From: Candidatus Bathyarchaeota archaeon
Lineage (GTDB): Archaea > Thermoproteota > Bathyarchaeia > 40CM-2-53-6 > DTDX01
Assembly: GCA_018396775.1 (NCBI GenBank)
Contig: JAGTRF010000001.1
Coordinates: forward strand, 1 to 64,000
Reading direction: 5' to 3'
DNA length: 64,000 bases
The position numbers and the translations under genes were made by a program. This document shows positions 27,800-36,202 of the stretch, one piece after another. The notes beneath the pieces are model-generated. The model searched no databases and had not been told where the DNA came from. It saw nothing but the letters and a program-made list of their open reading frames with translations. The first letter of the stretch is position 1, and every line of letters starts with the position of its first letter.

Positions 27800-28413
27800 A
27801 AATTGTTTTAAGCAAGCTTAAGCTTAGTCCAACGCTTAAATGTGAGCTGGAACAATATCCAATTTCGCCAGATGCAGCTGCAGAAATTTTGTTTATAGCA
27901 TCTCAAATATATAATGATATAAAGGGGCGTAGAATTATAGATTTAGGTTGCGGAGCAGGTTTTTTAGCTATTGGAGCAGCAATCTTAGGCGCTAAAGAAG
28001 TTGTAGGCGTAGACTTAGATTTAAACGCTGTTAAAATAGCGAGGGAAAACGCTAAATTCGCTAAAATAAAAGGTAAAACGCAATGGGTTGCAGGGGATAT
28101 AGCGTCTATAATAGGTGAATTTGATGTTGTTCTTCAAAATCCACCTTTTGGAGTGAAGAAAAAAGGCGCGGATATTCCATTCTTAAAGAAAGCTCTTGAA
28201 GTAGGTAAAGTAATTTACACGATTCATAAATCAGGTGAAGAAAACAGAAAGTTTATAAAAAATAAAATATTGAATGAAGGGGGAGTAATTTCAGCTGTTT
28301 TCCAAATGAATTTAACTATTCCTAAGCTTTTCAACTTCCACCATAAAAAAAAGCATGTTGTTAAAGTTGATTTATATAGGGTAGTTAAAAATGAAGATGG
28401 GAAAAAGATTTGA
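27781..28413 (+). CDS. METTL5-like N6-adenine rRNA methyltransferase, probable ATT start
   Basis: This is a class I SAM methyltransferase with IDLGCGAGFLAIGA (motif I) and the adenine-methylase box NPPFG, plus FHHKKKHVVKVDLYR at the C-terminus, as in the METTL5/COG2263 family. The first ordinary start (TTG 27889) would cut away the conserved N-terminus. The same frame reads upstream as KRKHLEIVLSKLKLSP and ELEQYPISPDAAAEIL, exactly the family start. The family's initiating Met aligns with ATT at 27781, so a rare ATT start inside the end of dph2 is proposed (210 residues). Confidence 0.82.
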   Translation: MKRKHLEIVLSKLKLSPTLKCELEQYPISPDAAAEILFIASQIYNDIKGRRIIDLGCGAGFLAIGAAILGAKEVVGVDLDLNAVKIARENAKFAKIKGKTQWVAGDIASIIGEFDVVLQNPPFGVKKKGADIPFLKKALEVGKVIYTIHKSGEENRKFIKNKILNEGGVISAVFQMNLTIPKLFNFHHKKKHVVKVDLYRVVKNEDGKKI

Positions 28414-28978
28414 GTTTGTGGTGCCAGGAGATAGATTAGGGGTTGTTGAAGAGTTTTCTCCCGGTTCAGGAACATACGAGGTTAATGGAGTAATTTACTC
28501 TAAAATAGTTGGTTTAGCTATTAAAGACTTTATAAACAAAAGGATTTATGTTAAACAATATATCATGAAACCTATTTTTCCAAGCGATGAAGACGAGGTT
28601 TTGGGGATAGTTACAGGAGTGCAAGATAAAGTAGCTTTATTAAGCTTATTTCTTGTTAAAAACGCTATTTTGCTAAATCCTTTTACAGGTTTTCTTCATA
28701 TTTCAGCTTCAAGCCATAAATTTGAGAAGTCTATGAGCGATGTGTGCAAAGTTACTGACGTGATTAAAGCAAGAGTCTTCAAAGCGAAAAACGGTATTCT
28801 TCAATTGACAACTGTTGGAGAAAATTTAGGGGTTATAATAGCTTTCTGCTCTATTTGCGGAAAGGAATTAAATTTAAAAAGTAGGAAAGGAATATTAGAA
28901 TGCAAAGCATGCGGTAATATTGAGCATAGAAAAATAGCTAAAGATTATGGAGAATTAAAAATCTTGGAGGAAAAATAA
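28391..28978 (+). CDS. csl4: Exosome RNA-binding subunit Csl4
   Basis: This cap protein of the archaeal RNA exosome has 195 residues: an N-terminal domain (VPGDRLGVVEEFSPGSGTYE), a central S1 domain (about 65-140, ending HISASSHKFEKSMSDVCKVTDVI) and a C-terminal zinc ribbon (CSICGKEL...CKACGN, about 152-176). It overlaps the methyltransferase by 23 bases. ATG 28391 or 28397 could be used. Confidence 0.93.
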   Translation: MKMGKRFEFVVPGDRLGVVEEFSPGSGTYEVNGVIYSKIVGLAIKDFINKRIYVKQYIMKPIFPSDEDEVLGIVTGVQDKVALLSLFLVKNAILLNPFTGFLHISASSHKFEKSMSDVCKVTDVIKARVFKAKNGILQLTTVGENLGVIIAFCSICGKELNLKSRKGILECKACGNIEHRKIAKDYGELKILEEK

Positions 28979-28979
28979 A

Positions 28980-29252
28980 TTGAATGTTACTATAATTAAA
29001 GAAAGCAAAAAAGAGCTTAAATTAGAGTTAGATGAAGGACACAGTTTTTGCAATCTTCTTCAAAAAATATTGCTTGAAGATGAAGAAGTTAAAATAGCAG
29101 GTTACGATGTGCCTCACCCCTTATTTAAAAAAGCGATATTTTATATTCAAGTTTCCGGGAGAGAAACAGCTAAAGAAGCTTTAAAAAAAGCTTTAGAAAA
29201 ATTAAAAACTCAAACAGAAGAGTTTATGAAGAAATTTGATGAATCACCATAA
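28980..29252 (+). CDS. rpoL: RNA polymerase subunit L (Rpb11)
   Basis: This 90-residue subunit heterodimerises with RpoD in the polymerase platform. It has LELDEGHSFCNLLQKILLED (about 15) and GYDVPHPLFKKA (about 41), family hallmarks. TTG at 28980 starts one base after the csl4 stop and follows a GGAGG site. Confidence 0.94.
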   Translation: MNVTIIKESKKELKLELDEGHSFCNLLQKILLEDEEVKIAGYDVPHPLFKKAIFYIQVSGRETAKEALKKALEKLKTQTEEFMKKFDESP

Positions 29253-29640
29253 AAAGGAATTAAATGAATCTCTGCTTAAAATAATGCTTGATAAAAAGCT
29301 TGCAAGATTTGGAGACTCTCTTCTAAATTTCTTATATTCTCTTGCACTTACAAAAAGAAGAGGAGAACCAGCTGGAGAGAAGGTAAGTGATGAAATTCTA
29401 GCAGCTGCAGCTAGAAACATTGGAATTAGAAATATTTTACCTTCAAGAATGAATAGAGGTGAAATAGCAAATTCTATTGAAGCATTGCTTGGATACGCTT
29501 GGTTAAAGAATAAGGTTACAATTGAAGAATTAATTGTAATTGAAAAAGAAATTAATGAACCTGTTAAAGCTATGGAGAAGTTGACTAAAATTCTTTTAAA
29601 AAAATTAATCAAACAAGATGAATGTGAAAAACATCTATGA
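29239..29640 (+). CDS. RNase III-like (Mini-III type) single-domain protein
   Basis: This 133-residue helical protein resembles an RNase III catalytic domain without a dsRNA-binding domain. FGDSLLNFLYSLA (about 25) matches the FLGDxxL signature with its catalytic Asp, and RGEIANSIEALLGYAWL (about 74) matches the second signature with its Glu. It overlaps rpoL by 14 bases and the next gene by 4, so it is part of a tight operon. It could process rRNA or other structured RNA; activity is inferred. Confidence 0.7.
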   Translation: MNHHKKELNESLLKIMLDKKLARFGDSLLNFLYSLALTKRRGEPAGEKVSDEILAAAARNIGIRNILPSRMNRGEIANSIEALLGYAWLKNKVTIEELIVIEKEINEPVKAMEKLTKILLKKLIKQDECEKHL

Positions 29641-30128
29641 AGAAAGAAATTAGAATAATTGGGTTTGAAGATGGAGATTTCAACTATAAAAGCGTTATAG
29701 GAGTTGTTTTCAGAGGGGGATTATGGCTTGAAGGTTTAATTAAATTTAATGTTGAATCCAATTCAAATATAACTGAGAAGCTTTCTAAAGCTTTAAAAAA
29801 CTCCCCTCACTTTAAACAATTAAGAGTGATAATGCTAAGTAAAAACGTTTTAGCTGGAGAGAAGATTGATCTTCAAAGACTTTACGAAGCTACAAAGCTT
29901 CCAGTTATAGTAGCTTATAAAAAAAGAATTTCAAATAATAAAGATATTTTTTCAGTAAAAGTAAAAGGAAGAAAAATTTACGCTAGTGTAATTGGGTTAA
30001 GCAAAGATTCAGCTAAAGAAGTTTTAAGAAACTCCTCTATAAAAACTGGTTTTCCTGAACCTTTAAAAGCAGCTTTTTTAATAGCAAAAGCTTTTAACTC
30101 TCTTAAGCATAAACATGAAAAAATTTAA
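29637..30128 (+). CDS. DUF99 / UPF0215 family protein (endonuclease V-related)
   Basis: This 163-residue archaeal family protein has EIRIIGFEDGDF at the start, GVVFRGGLWLEGLI (about 22) and LRVIMLSKNVLAGEK (about 61), all family hallmarks. The fold is related to endonuclease V, but catalytic activity is not established. It overlaps the RNase III-like gene by 4 bases. Confidence 0.85.
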   Translation: MKKEIRIIGFEDGDFNYKSVIGVVFRGGLWLEGLIKFNVESNSNITEKLSKALKNSPHFKQLRVIMLSKNVLAGEKIDLQRLYEATKLPVIVAYKKRISNNKDIFSVKVKGRKIYASVIGLSKDSAKEVLRNSSIKTGFPEPLKAAFLIAKAFNSLKHKHEKI

Positions 30129-30172
30129 ATTAAGCGCAGTGAGCTAAGTTAAATAAAAATGGGAGGATTTTA

Positions 30173-30496
30173 ATGCAATTTTGCCCTAACTGTGGTACAG
30201 CTCTTACCCCAACTAAGAAAAATGATAAAATAATATTGAAATGTATGAAATGCAATTATGAAACTGAAAAAATCGAGAAGGCTGTATCACGAATTTCTCA
30301 AGAAAAAGAGAAAATAATTGTTGTAAGTAAAGAAGAAGAAAAAATAAGGACTATGCCTAAAGTTAAAGCTGAATGCCCTAAATGCGGAAACAGAGAAGCG
30401 TTTTATTGGATAGTTCAAACTAGGGGAGCTGATGAATCTTCAACTCAATTTTTTAGATGCACTAAATGCAGTTACACTTGGCGTGAATTATCATAA
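30173..30496 (+). CDS. tfs: Transcription factor S (TFIIS-like)
   Basis: This stimulates RNA cleavage by backtracked polymerase. The 107 residues have an N-terminal zinc ribbon (CPNCGTALTP...CMKC) and a C-terminal ribbon with the catalytic loop QTRGADESSTQFFRC (Asp-Glu at the tip). ATG follows GGGAGGA. It lies just before pcna, the usual archaeal neighbour. Confidence 0.96.
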   Translation: MQFCPNCGTALTPTKKNDKIILKCMKCNYETEKIEKAVSRISQEKEKIIVVSKEEEKIRTMPKVKAECPKCGNREAFYWIVQTRGADESSTQFFRCTKCSYTWRELS

Positions 30497-30578
30497 ATTG
30501 ATATAAAAAATTTAATATTTTATTAAGGGAAACATTTTAACTAATAATGATGAAAAACATTAAAAAGGAGAGAAAATT

Positions 30579-31331
30579 ATGTTTAAAGCTGTAATTTCAG
30601 ATGCAAAGCTTTTACGCAACGTTCTAGCAGCTGTTTCAACGCTTGTAGAAGAAACAGATTTTAACATGACTGAGGAAGGAATAAGCCTTAAAGCTTTAGA
30701 TCCAAGCCATGTAGCTATGGTAAGCTTAAATTGGCCTAAACAATCTTTTGAAGCTTATGAATGCAATAAACCAATTAAAATAAGAATTAATTTAAGTAAC
30801 ATTCAAAAGCTTTTAAAAAAGGCTAAAAGCGATGAAAGCATTGAAGTAAGCTATGATGAAGCCTTAAGAAAATTAAATATGGTTCTTAAAGGAAAAGTAA
30901 CTAAAAAGTTTATTGTGCCAACTTTAGAAGCAGGTGAAGAGGAGACGCCTTCTCCAAAATTAACCTTTAATGCTAAAGTTAAAATTATTTCAAGCAGCTT
31001 AAAGGAAATAATTGATGATGCTCAAGCGATAGCAGATAACGTTACTTTAGAGACAACTCGAGAAAAATTTATTGTTAACGCAGCTTCAGAATTAAGTAAT
31101 GCAACTTTTGAAGTTGAAAAAGGAAGCGAAGCTCTTTTAGAGCTTGAAGTTAAAGAGCCTTCAAAAGCAACTTTTAACTTAAACTTTTTAGCTGAAATGG
31201 TTAAAGCTGGGGCTTCAGCTTCAGAAATAGCAACGTTAGAATTCTCAACAAATATGCCTATTAAACTTGAGTTTAACTTAATTCAAGCAGCGTTAATTTA
31301 CTATTTAGCCCCTAGAATAGAAACAGCTTAA
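30579..31331 (+). CDS. pcn: DNA polymerase sliding clamp PCNA
   Basis: This ring-forming clamp tethers polymerases, ligase, Fen1 and XPF. It has 250 residues: LKALDPSHVAMVSLNWP (about 40), the interdomain loop around KFIVPTLEAGEEETP (about 110), and the C-terminal YYLAPRIETA. It follows a GGAGAG site. It begins the replication block pcn-priL-priS-GINS. Confidence 0.97.
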   Translation: MFKAVISDAKLLRNVLAAVSTLVEETDFNMTEEGISLKALDPSHVAMVSLNWPKQSFEAYECNKPIKIRINLSNIQKLLKKAKSDESIEVSYDEALRKLNMVLKGKVTKKFIVPTLEAGEEETPSPKLTFNAKVKIISSSLKEIIDDAQAIADNVTLETTREKFIVNAASELSNATFEVEKGSEALLELEVKEPSKATFNLNFLAEMVKAGASASEIATLEFSTNMPIKLEFNLIQAALIYYLAPRIETA

Positions 31332-31333
31332 CA

Positions 31334-32359
31334 ATGTTAACTAACATAGATTTAGCTAAATATCCTTTTACTAGAGAAGCGGCGGAATATATTGAAAGTT
31401 TAGAGCTTAAAATAGAGGAGTTAGCTTTAGCTGAATTCAACTCGATAATAAATAGAGCTGAAGAAAGAATAAAAGAAGCTGTAATGAATTTTAAAATATC
31501 AAAGGAGTGGACAAGCAACGATGTTGAAGTTTTATCTTTTCCAACAGCAATAGCCTTATTAAGTAAAATTAAAGATGAAAAAATAAAGCGTAGATATGCT
31601 TTATCAGAAGCAAAAAGAGCGTATGAATTTTTAATAAATGATGAAGAAGAAAAAATTATTTATATAGCTAGGGAAACATTTAAATGGAAAATAGATTTTG
31701 CTGAGGCAATTTTTAATTCTCAATTATTTGCTTTTAAATTGTATTTTTCAGATTATTTAAGAAATGCTATAAAAATTAAGGATGCTAAATGGAAGTTAAC
31801 CAATAGAATCCTGAAAGAAGGTTATGTATTTATAACTAAAGAAGAAGCTGCAAGGCTTCTTGAAGAAGAAATTCAAAAGAAAATTTTAAGTAAAATAGAA
31901 AACTCTAAAATTGAAGTAAAAAACCTTGAAGAACGAATAAAAAAAATAATTTGCTATTCAAATAAACTAAGCTCAACTTTATCCATAGAGTTTCCTAAAA
32001 AAACTGTTTTTTCAGCATTTCCACCATGCATAAAAAAGATTTATGAAATGGTGACATCTGGCGGTCACGCATCTCATATGGAAAGATTCACTTTAACAGC
32101 TTTTCTTTTAAACCTAGGTTTAAAACCTGAAGATGTAACTCAAATTTTTAAAGGAATCTCAGATTTCGATGAAGAAAAAACAAGGTATCAAATTGAGCAT
32201 ATAAGTGGTGCAAGGGGCTCAGGAGTTAAATACTCGCCGCCAAAATGTTCAACCCTTAAAACCTATGGATTATGCGTTAATCAAGATGAATTATGTAAAA
32301 AAATAAAGCATCCATTAACCTATTATAAAAAATCTTTAAAGCTTTGGAGAAAAAAATAA
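31334..32359 (+). CDS. priL: DNA primase large subunit PriL
   Basis: This is the Fe-S primase subunit that works with PriS. The 341 residues have an N-terminal helical domain and a C-terminal 4Fe-4S domain. Cluster cysteines lie in FPPCIKKIYE (about 234), PKCSTLKTYGLC (about 305 and 314) and ELCKKIKHPLTYY (about 320). It starts two bases after pcn. The order PriL before PriS is kept. Confidence 0.95.
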   Translation: MLTNIDLAKYPFTREAAEYIESLELKIEELALAEFNSIINRAEERIKEAVMNFKISKEWTSNDVEVLSFPTAIALLSKIKDEKIKRRYALSEAKRAYEFLINDEEEKIIYIARETFKWKIDFAEAIFNSQLFAFKLYFSDYLRNAIKIKDAKWKLTNRILKEGYVFITKEEAARLLEEEIQKKILSKIENSKIEVKNLEERIKKIICYSNKLSSTLSIEFPKKTVFSAFPPCIKKIYEMVTSGGHASHMERFTLTAFLLNLGLKPEDVTQIFKGISDFDEEKTRYQIEHISGARGSGVKYSPPKCSTLKTYGLCVNQDELCKKIKHPLTYYKKSLKLWRKK

Positions 32360-32360
32360 A

Positions 32361-33443
32361 TTGATAGAGGAATATATTAAGAAAAAGTTTGCTGAATATT
32401 ATAATTTGTTTTCTTGGAGAATTATAAAGCCTAAGGAAATTGATAAAAGAGAATTTGGTTTTCTACTTTTTAAAGAAAAAATTATGGTGCGTCATAAATG
32501 TTTTTCTAATGTTAATGAGCTTCATAACTTCATTAAAACAATTGTTCCATCAGATGTTTATTATTCTTCAGCTTATTATTTAAAGCCTGAAGAAGATATG
32601 AGAAAGAAAGAGTGGCTTGGCGCGGATTTAGTATTTGATATAGATGCCGATCATATAGAGACTTTATGCAAAAAAGAGCATGATAAATGGGTTTGCAAAA
32701 ATTGCGGTTATATTGGTGAAGGGGCTCCTCCAGAAGCTTGCTTAAAATGTGGAGGAACCAAAATTCAAGGAGAAACATGGATTTGCCAAAAGTGCTTAGA
32801 TAAAGCTAAAGAAGAAACTTTAAAATTAATAGATTTTTTGATGAGGGATTTTGGGTTTGAAAAAGAGGATATTGAAGTTTGTTTTACAGGCCATAGAGGA
32901 TACCATATTCATGTAGATTCAAAAGAAGCATTACAATTAACTAGCGATGAAAGAAAAGAAATAATTGATTATGTAATGGGTATCGGCGTAGATTCAATAA
33001 TGCTTAACTTTATTAATGAGCAGGCTTATGGTTGGGCTGAAAGAATTGCTTCAGCAGTAAAAGATAATAAGTTAAAAAATTATTTAACTCTTAATAAGAG
33101 AAAATTAATGCGGAGAGTAGAGTCAATTATTAAAGAAAAAGCGGTTAAAGTGGATGCTGTAGTAACGATGGACATTCATAGGTTAATAAGGCTTCCTGAA
33201 ACATTAAATGGAAAAACAGGTTTAAGAGCAATTAAAGTAGAGATAAACCATCTTGAAGAATTTAACCCTTTTAATGAAGCTGTTGCTTTAAAGAATGGGG
33301 AAGAGAAAATCTATGTTAAAGAGGCTCCGAAATTTACTTTAGATAAAAGAGAATTTGGCCCCTACAAAAATGTGGAAGTAACACTTCCAGCAGCAGCAGC
33401 TTTACTTTTAATTTGTAAAGGAAAAGCTGAACCAGTGATTTAA
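32361..33443 (+). CDS. priS: DNA primase catalytic subunit PriS
   Basis: This synthesises RNA/DNA primers. The 360 residues show the metal-binding DIDADH (about 93), a zinc-binding knuckle with CKNCGY...CLKCGG...CQKC (about 111-150), and TGHRGYHIHVDS (about 177). TTG at 32361 starts one base after priL. Confidence 0.96.
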   Translation: MIEEYIKKKFAEYYNLFSWRIIKPKEIDKREFGFLLFKEKIMVRHKCFSNVNELHNFIKTIVPSDVYYSSAYYLKPEEDMRKKEWLGADLVFDIDADHIETLCKKEHDKWVCKNCGYIGEGAPPEACLKCGGTKIQGETWICQKCLDKAKEETLKLIDFLMRDFGFEKEDIEVCFTGHRGYHIHVDSKEALQLTSDERKEIIDYVMGIGVDSIMLNFINEQAYGWAERIASAVKDNKLKNYLTLNKRKLMRRVESIIKEKAVKVDAVVTMDIHRLIRLPETLNGKTGLRAIKVEINHLEEFNPFNEAVALKNGEEKIYVKEAPKFTLDKREFGPYKNVEVTLPAAAALLLICKGKAEPVI

Positions 33444-33992
33444 ATGTTTACTGAGTTATTTAAAGCATGGAGGAGAGAAGAGAAAGACAAAAATATTCAA
33501 ATTTTAAGCCAAGATTTTTATATTAACTTAAACTGTTACGCTAACGATTTAAAGAAAAAAATAGAATGCGAGCAGGATCCTGTAAAAGCAGAGCTTATTA
33601 AAGAAGAGTATAATAATACTATAAAGCTTTTAACAAAGCTTGTAAATCTTCGACTTAAAAAGGTTTTAGAGAGTATTATTGAAGGGAGAAAAATTCCTTT
33701 AGAGCTTCTTGCTGAAGAAGAAAAAGAGCTTGTTGCTTGCTTAAATAAAGCTGCTGAATTAATTCTTGAATTTAAAGAAAAACTTTTTAAAGGAAGAATT
33801 GAAGCAAAAAAGAGTAAAGCCGTCATTTTAAGATTGCTTCAAGAGCTTCCAGAAATAGTAGGAGAAGATTTAAATGTTTACGGGCCTTTTGAAGCTGAAG
33901 ACATCGCGGTTTTACCTGAAGATAATGCTGAAGCATTAATTAAAAGAGGCGTAGCTGAAAAGATAAGTTATAAAGAAAAGAAAAATTTATAA
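33444..33992 (+). CDS. GINS complex subunit (Gins51/15-like)
   Basis: GINS links the MCM helicase to polymerase and primase. The 182 residues begin MFTELFKAWRREEKDKN, typical of Gins51, with the helical A domain (to about 125) and a small C-terminal B domain YGPFEAEDIAVLPEDNAEAL (about 147). It abuts priS with no gap. In Crenarchaeota Gins51/23 forms are both present; which this is rests on domain order. Confidence 0.85.
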   Translation: MFTELFKAWRREEKDKNIQILSQDFYINLNCYANDLKKKIECEQDPVKAELIKEEYNNTIKLLTKLVNLRLKKVLESIIEGRKIPLELLAEEEKELVACLNKAAELILEFKEKLFKGRIEAKKSKAVILRLLQELPEIVGEDLNVYGPFEAEDIAVLPEDNAEALIKRGVAEKISYKEKKNL

Positions 33993-34030
33993 CTTTTTAA
34001 TAAACCATAACGCTTAAGAGGAAGCTTAAA

Positions 34031-34309
34031 ATGAAATTTCCAAAAGAAGTGAATGTTTATTGCCCTAAATGCAAAAAGCATTCGGTTCACTCTGTTTCGC
34101 TTTATAAGAAGGGAAAAGAAAGAGCCTTAGCTATAGGCGCTAGAAGACATGAGAAAGAAAAGCATGGATACGGGGGACAAAAATGGCCTGAACTTAAGAG
34201 AACAGCGAAAACAACGAAAAAACAGCTGCTTAAATTAAAATGTAAAGAATGCAATTATACAATTTATAGGCTTGGAATAAGATTAAGAAAACTTCAAATT
34301 GAGGCTTAA
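34031..34309 (+). CDS. rpl44e: Ribosomal protein L44e (eL42)
   Basis: This 92-residue basic protein has a split zinc finger: CPKCKKHSVH (about 11) and CKECNYTIYR (about 75), and GYGGQKWPELKRTAKTTKK between. It is followed by S27e and aIF2alpha, the standard archaeal order. Confidence 0.97.
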   Translation: MKFPKEVNVYCPKCKKHSVHSVSLYKKGKERALAIGARRHEKEKHGYGGQKWPELKRTAKTTKKQLLKLKCKECNYTIYRLGIRLRKLQIEA

Positions 34310-34313
34310 AAAA

Positions 34314-34502
34314 ATGGTTGAGTTAATTCCTAAACCTTTAAGCAAATTTATTAAAATTAAATGCCCTAAATGCGGGAATGAACAAATAACTTTTGATAAA
34401 GCTAGCATAAAAGTAAAATGTAATATATGCGATGAAATTTTAGCTGAGCCATCAGGCGGCCGTATAAAACTTTCAGCTGAAAAACTGCAAGAATTTGATT
34501 AA
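34314..34502 (+). CDS. rps27e: Ribosomal protein S27e (eS27)
   Basis: This 62-residue zinc-finger protein of the small subunit has KCPKCGNEQITFDKAS and CNICDEILAEPSGGRIKL. I chose ATG 34314 (MVELIPKPLSKF), nine bases after GAGG in the rpl44e end, over an in-frame TTG at 34299. Confidence 0.96.
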   Translation: MVELIPKPLSKFIKIKCPKCGNEQITFDKASIKVKCNICDEILAEPSGGRIKLSAEKLQEFD

Positions 34503-34516
34503 TTGAGGAAGAGGAA

Positions 34517-35299
34517 TTGTCTACAACTAGGGAATATCCTGAAGAAGGAGATTTAGTGATAGCTACGGTGAAAAGAATAGAAAGTTATGGTGCTTATGTT
34601 ACTCTTGATGAATATGAAGAAGGAGAGGGGCTTCTTCATATATCTGAAATAGCGTCAACATGGGTTAGAAATATAAGAGATCATGTACGAGAAGGTCAAA
34701 AGTTAGTTTTAAAAGTTTTAAGAGTTGACCCTGAAAAAGGGCATATTGATTTATCTTTAAGAAGAGTTACTGGAAGAGAGAAAACTGAAAAACTTCTTCA
34801 ATGGAAAATGGATAAAAAAGCAGAGTCTATATTAAAAACTGCAATTGAAAAATTGAATAAAACAGAAGAAGAAGCAAATAATATTAAAGAAATTGTTTTA
34901 AAAAAATATGAAAGCTTATATGATGCTTTTGAAGAGTCTGTAGATGAAGGGGAAGAGTTGTTTATAAAGCTTGGCATCCCGTTAGAATGGGCTAAAGCTT
35001 TAACTGAAGTTGCTAAAACAAAAATAAAAATTGAAAAAGTTAAAGTTGCAGCTACATTAGAGTTAACTTGCTTAAAGCCAAATGGAATAGAAGCAATAAA
35101 ACAAAGCTTAATTAACGCTGAAAAAATTAGGAAGAGAAAGAATGCAGGTATAATTGCTTATGCTATAGGAGCCCCTAAATATAAAATTGAAGTTTTAGCT
35201 AACGACTATGAAGAAGCTGAAAACCTTTTGGAGAAAGCTGTAAACGAAGCATTAACAACAATAAAAAATCTTGGTGGAGAAGGGCGTCAAGTAGATTGA
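34517..35299 (+). CDS. eif2a: Translation initiation factor aIF2 alpha
   Basis: This subunit of the factor delivers initiator tRNA. The 260 residues comprise an N-terminal S1 domain (EEGDLVIATVKRIESYGAYV, GLLHISEIA), a helical middle domain and a C-terminal alpha-beta domain. The stretch SEIASTWVRNIRDHV is present. Start TTG 34517 follows GAGGAAGAGGA. It is followed at once by nop10. Confidence 0.96.
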   Translation: MSTTREYPEEGDLVIATVKRIESYGAYVTLDEYEEGEGLLHISEIASTWVRNIRDHVREGQKLVLKVLRVDPEKGHIDLSLRRVTGREKTEKLLQWKMDKKAESILKTAIEKLNKTEEEANNIKEIVLKKYESLYDAFEESVDEGEELFIKLGIPLEWAKALTEVAKTKIKIEKVKVAATLELTCLKPNGIEAIKQSLINAEKIRKRKNAGIIAYAIGAPKYKIEVLANDYEEAENLLEKAVNEALTTIKNLGGEGRQVD

Positions 35300-35301
35300 G
35301 A

Positions 35302-35463
35302 ATGCAGATTAAAAAATGCAGAAAATGTGGAAGATACACTTTAAAAGAGAATTGCCCCTTATGCGGAGAAAAAACATTTAATCCGCATCCACCTAAATTT
35401 TCATTAAATGATAAATATCTTGAGTTAAGATTAAAGGCTGAAAAAAATGAAAACGATTCTTAA
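35302..35463 (+). CDS. nop10: H/ACA RNP protein Nop10
   Basis: This short gene encodes 53 residues, MQIKKCRKCGRYTLKENC onwards, with two CxxC pairs forming a zinc ribbon and the family signature PPKFSLNDKYLELR. Nop10 binds the Cbf5 pseudouridine synthase in H/ACA guide RNPs. It starts three bases after the aIF2alpha stop and overlaps the next gene by 17 bases. The position after aIF2alpha is the conserved archaeal context. Confidence 0.93.
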   Translation: MQIKKCRKCGRYTLKENCPLCGEKTFNPHPPKFSLNDKYLELRLKAEKNENDS

Positions 35464-36202
35464 AGAATATAAAATTAAGCCAATTAACCCTATAATTATA
35501 GAGGGGTTGCCTGGTTTAGGTTCTGTTGGAAAAATAGTTGCCTCCTATCTTATTTCTCAATTAAAAGCTAAAAAGATAGCTGAACTTTATTCACCTTACT
35601 TCCCTCATTACGCTTTAGTAGATGAATATGGAGTTGCAAGATTACCTAAAATCACATTTTATTACTACGCAAATAAGAATAGAAAATTTATTATAATAAC
35701 CGGCGATTGTCAACCTCAAAGCAATATAGGGCAATATGAAATTGCAGAAAAAATAATTGAATACGCTAAAAAATATTCAAGTAAGCTTTTAATAAGCGTT
35801 GGAGGATACAGTTCAAGCAGAAAAGAGCAGCCTAAAGTTTATGGAGCAGCTACAACAGTTAAGTTAATTAATCAACTGATTAAACTTGGTGTTTGCGTTA
35901 ATGAAGAAGGAGCACCAATAGTTGGTGTAGCGGGTATACTGCTTCCTTTAGCTAAAGCTAAAGGGTTAAACGCTATATGCTTGCTTGGAGAAACGTTAGG
36001 GTATATTCCAGATCCTAAAGCTGCTAAAAGCGTTTTAGAAGTTTTAAATCAATTTTTAAATTTAAAAATTGATTTAAGCAAGCTTGAAAAAGAAATTAAA
36101 GAAATGGGGAGGCTTGAAGAAAAAATTCTTAAAACAACTCAAGCTTTTGAAGAAGCTTTTGAAGAAAAGAAGTTGACTGAAAAATTCTCTTATATCTCTT
36201 AA
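35447..36202 (+). CDS. PAC2 family protein (proteasome assembly chaperone-like)
   Basis: The 251 residues show the PAC2 fold: IIEGLPGLGSVGKIVASYL (about 17), a GDCQPQSNIGQYEIAEKI stretch (about 86) and GVAGILLPLAKAKGLNA (about 160), with a helical C-terminal tail. Archaeal homologues (PbaB type) assist 20S proteasome assembly. Last gene of the nop10 unit, overlapping aglB tail to tail. Confidence 0.9.
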   Translation: MKTILKEYKIKPINPIIIEGLPGLGSVGKIVASYLISQLKAKKIAELYSPYFPHYALVDEYGVARLPKITFYYYANKNRKFIIITGDCQPQSNIGQYEIAEKIIEYAKKYSSKLLISVGGYSSSRKEQPKVYGAATTVKLINQLIKLGVCVNEEGAPIVGVAGILLPLAKAKGLNAICLLGETLGYIPDPKAAKSVLEVLNQFLNLKIDLSKLEKEIKEMGRLEEKILKTTQAFEEAFEEKKLTEKFSYIS

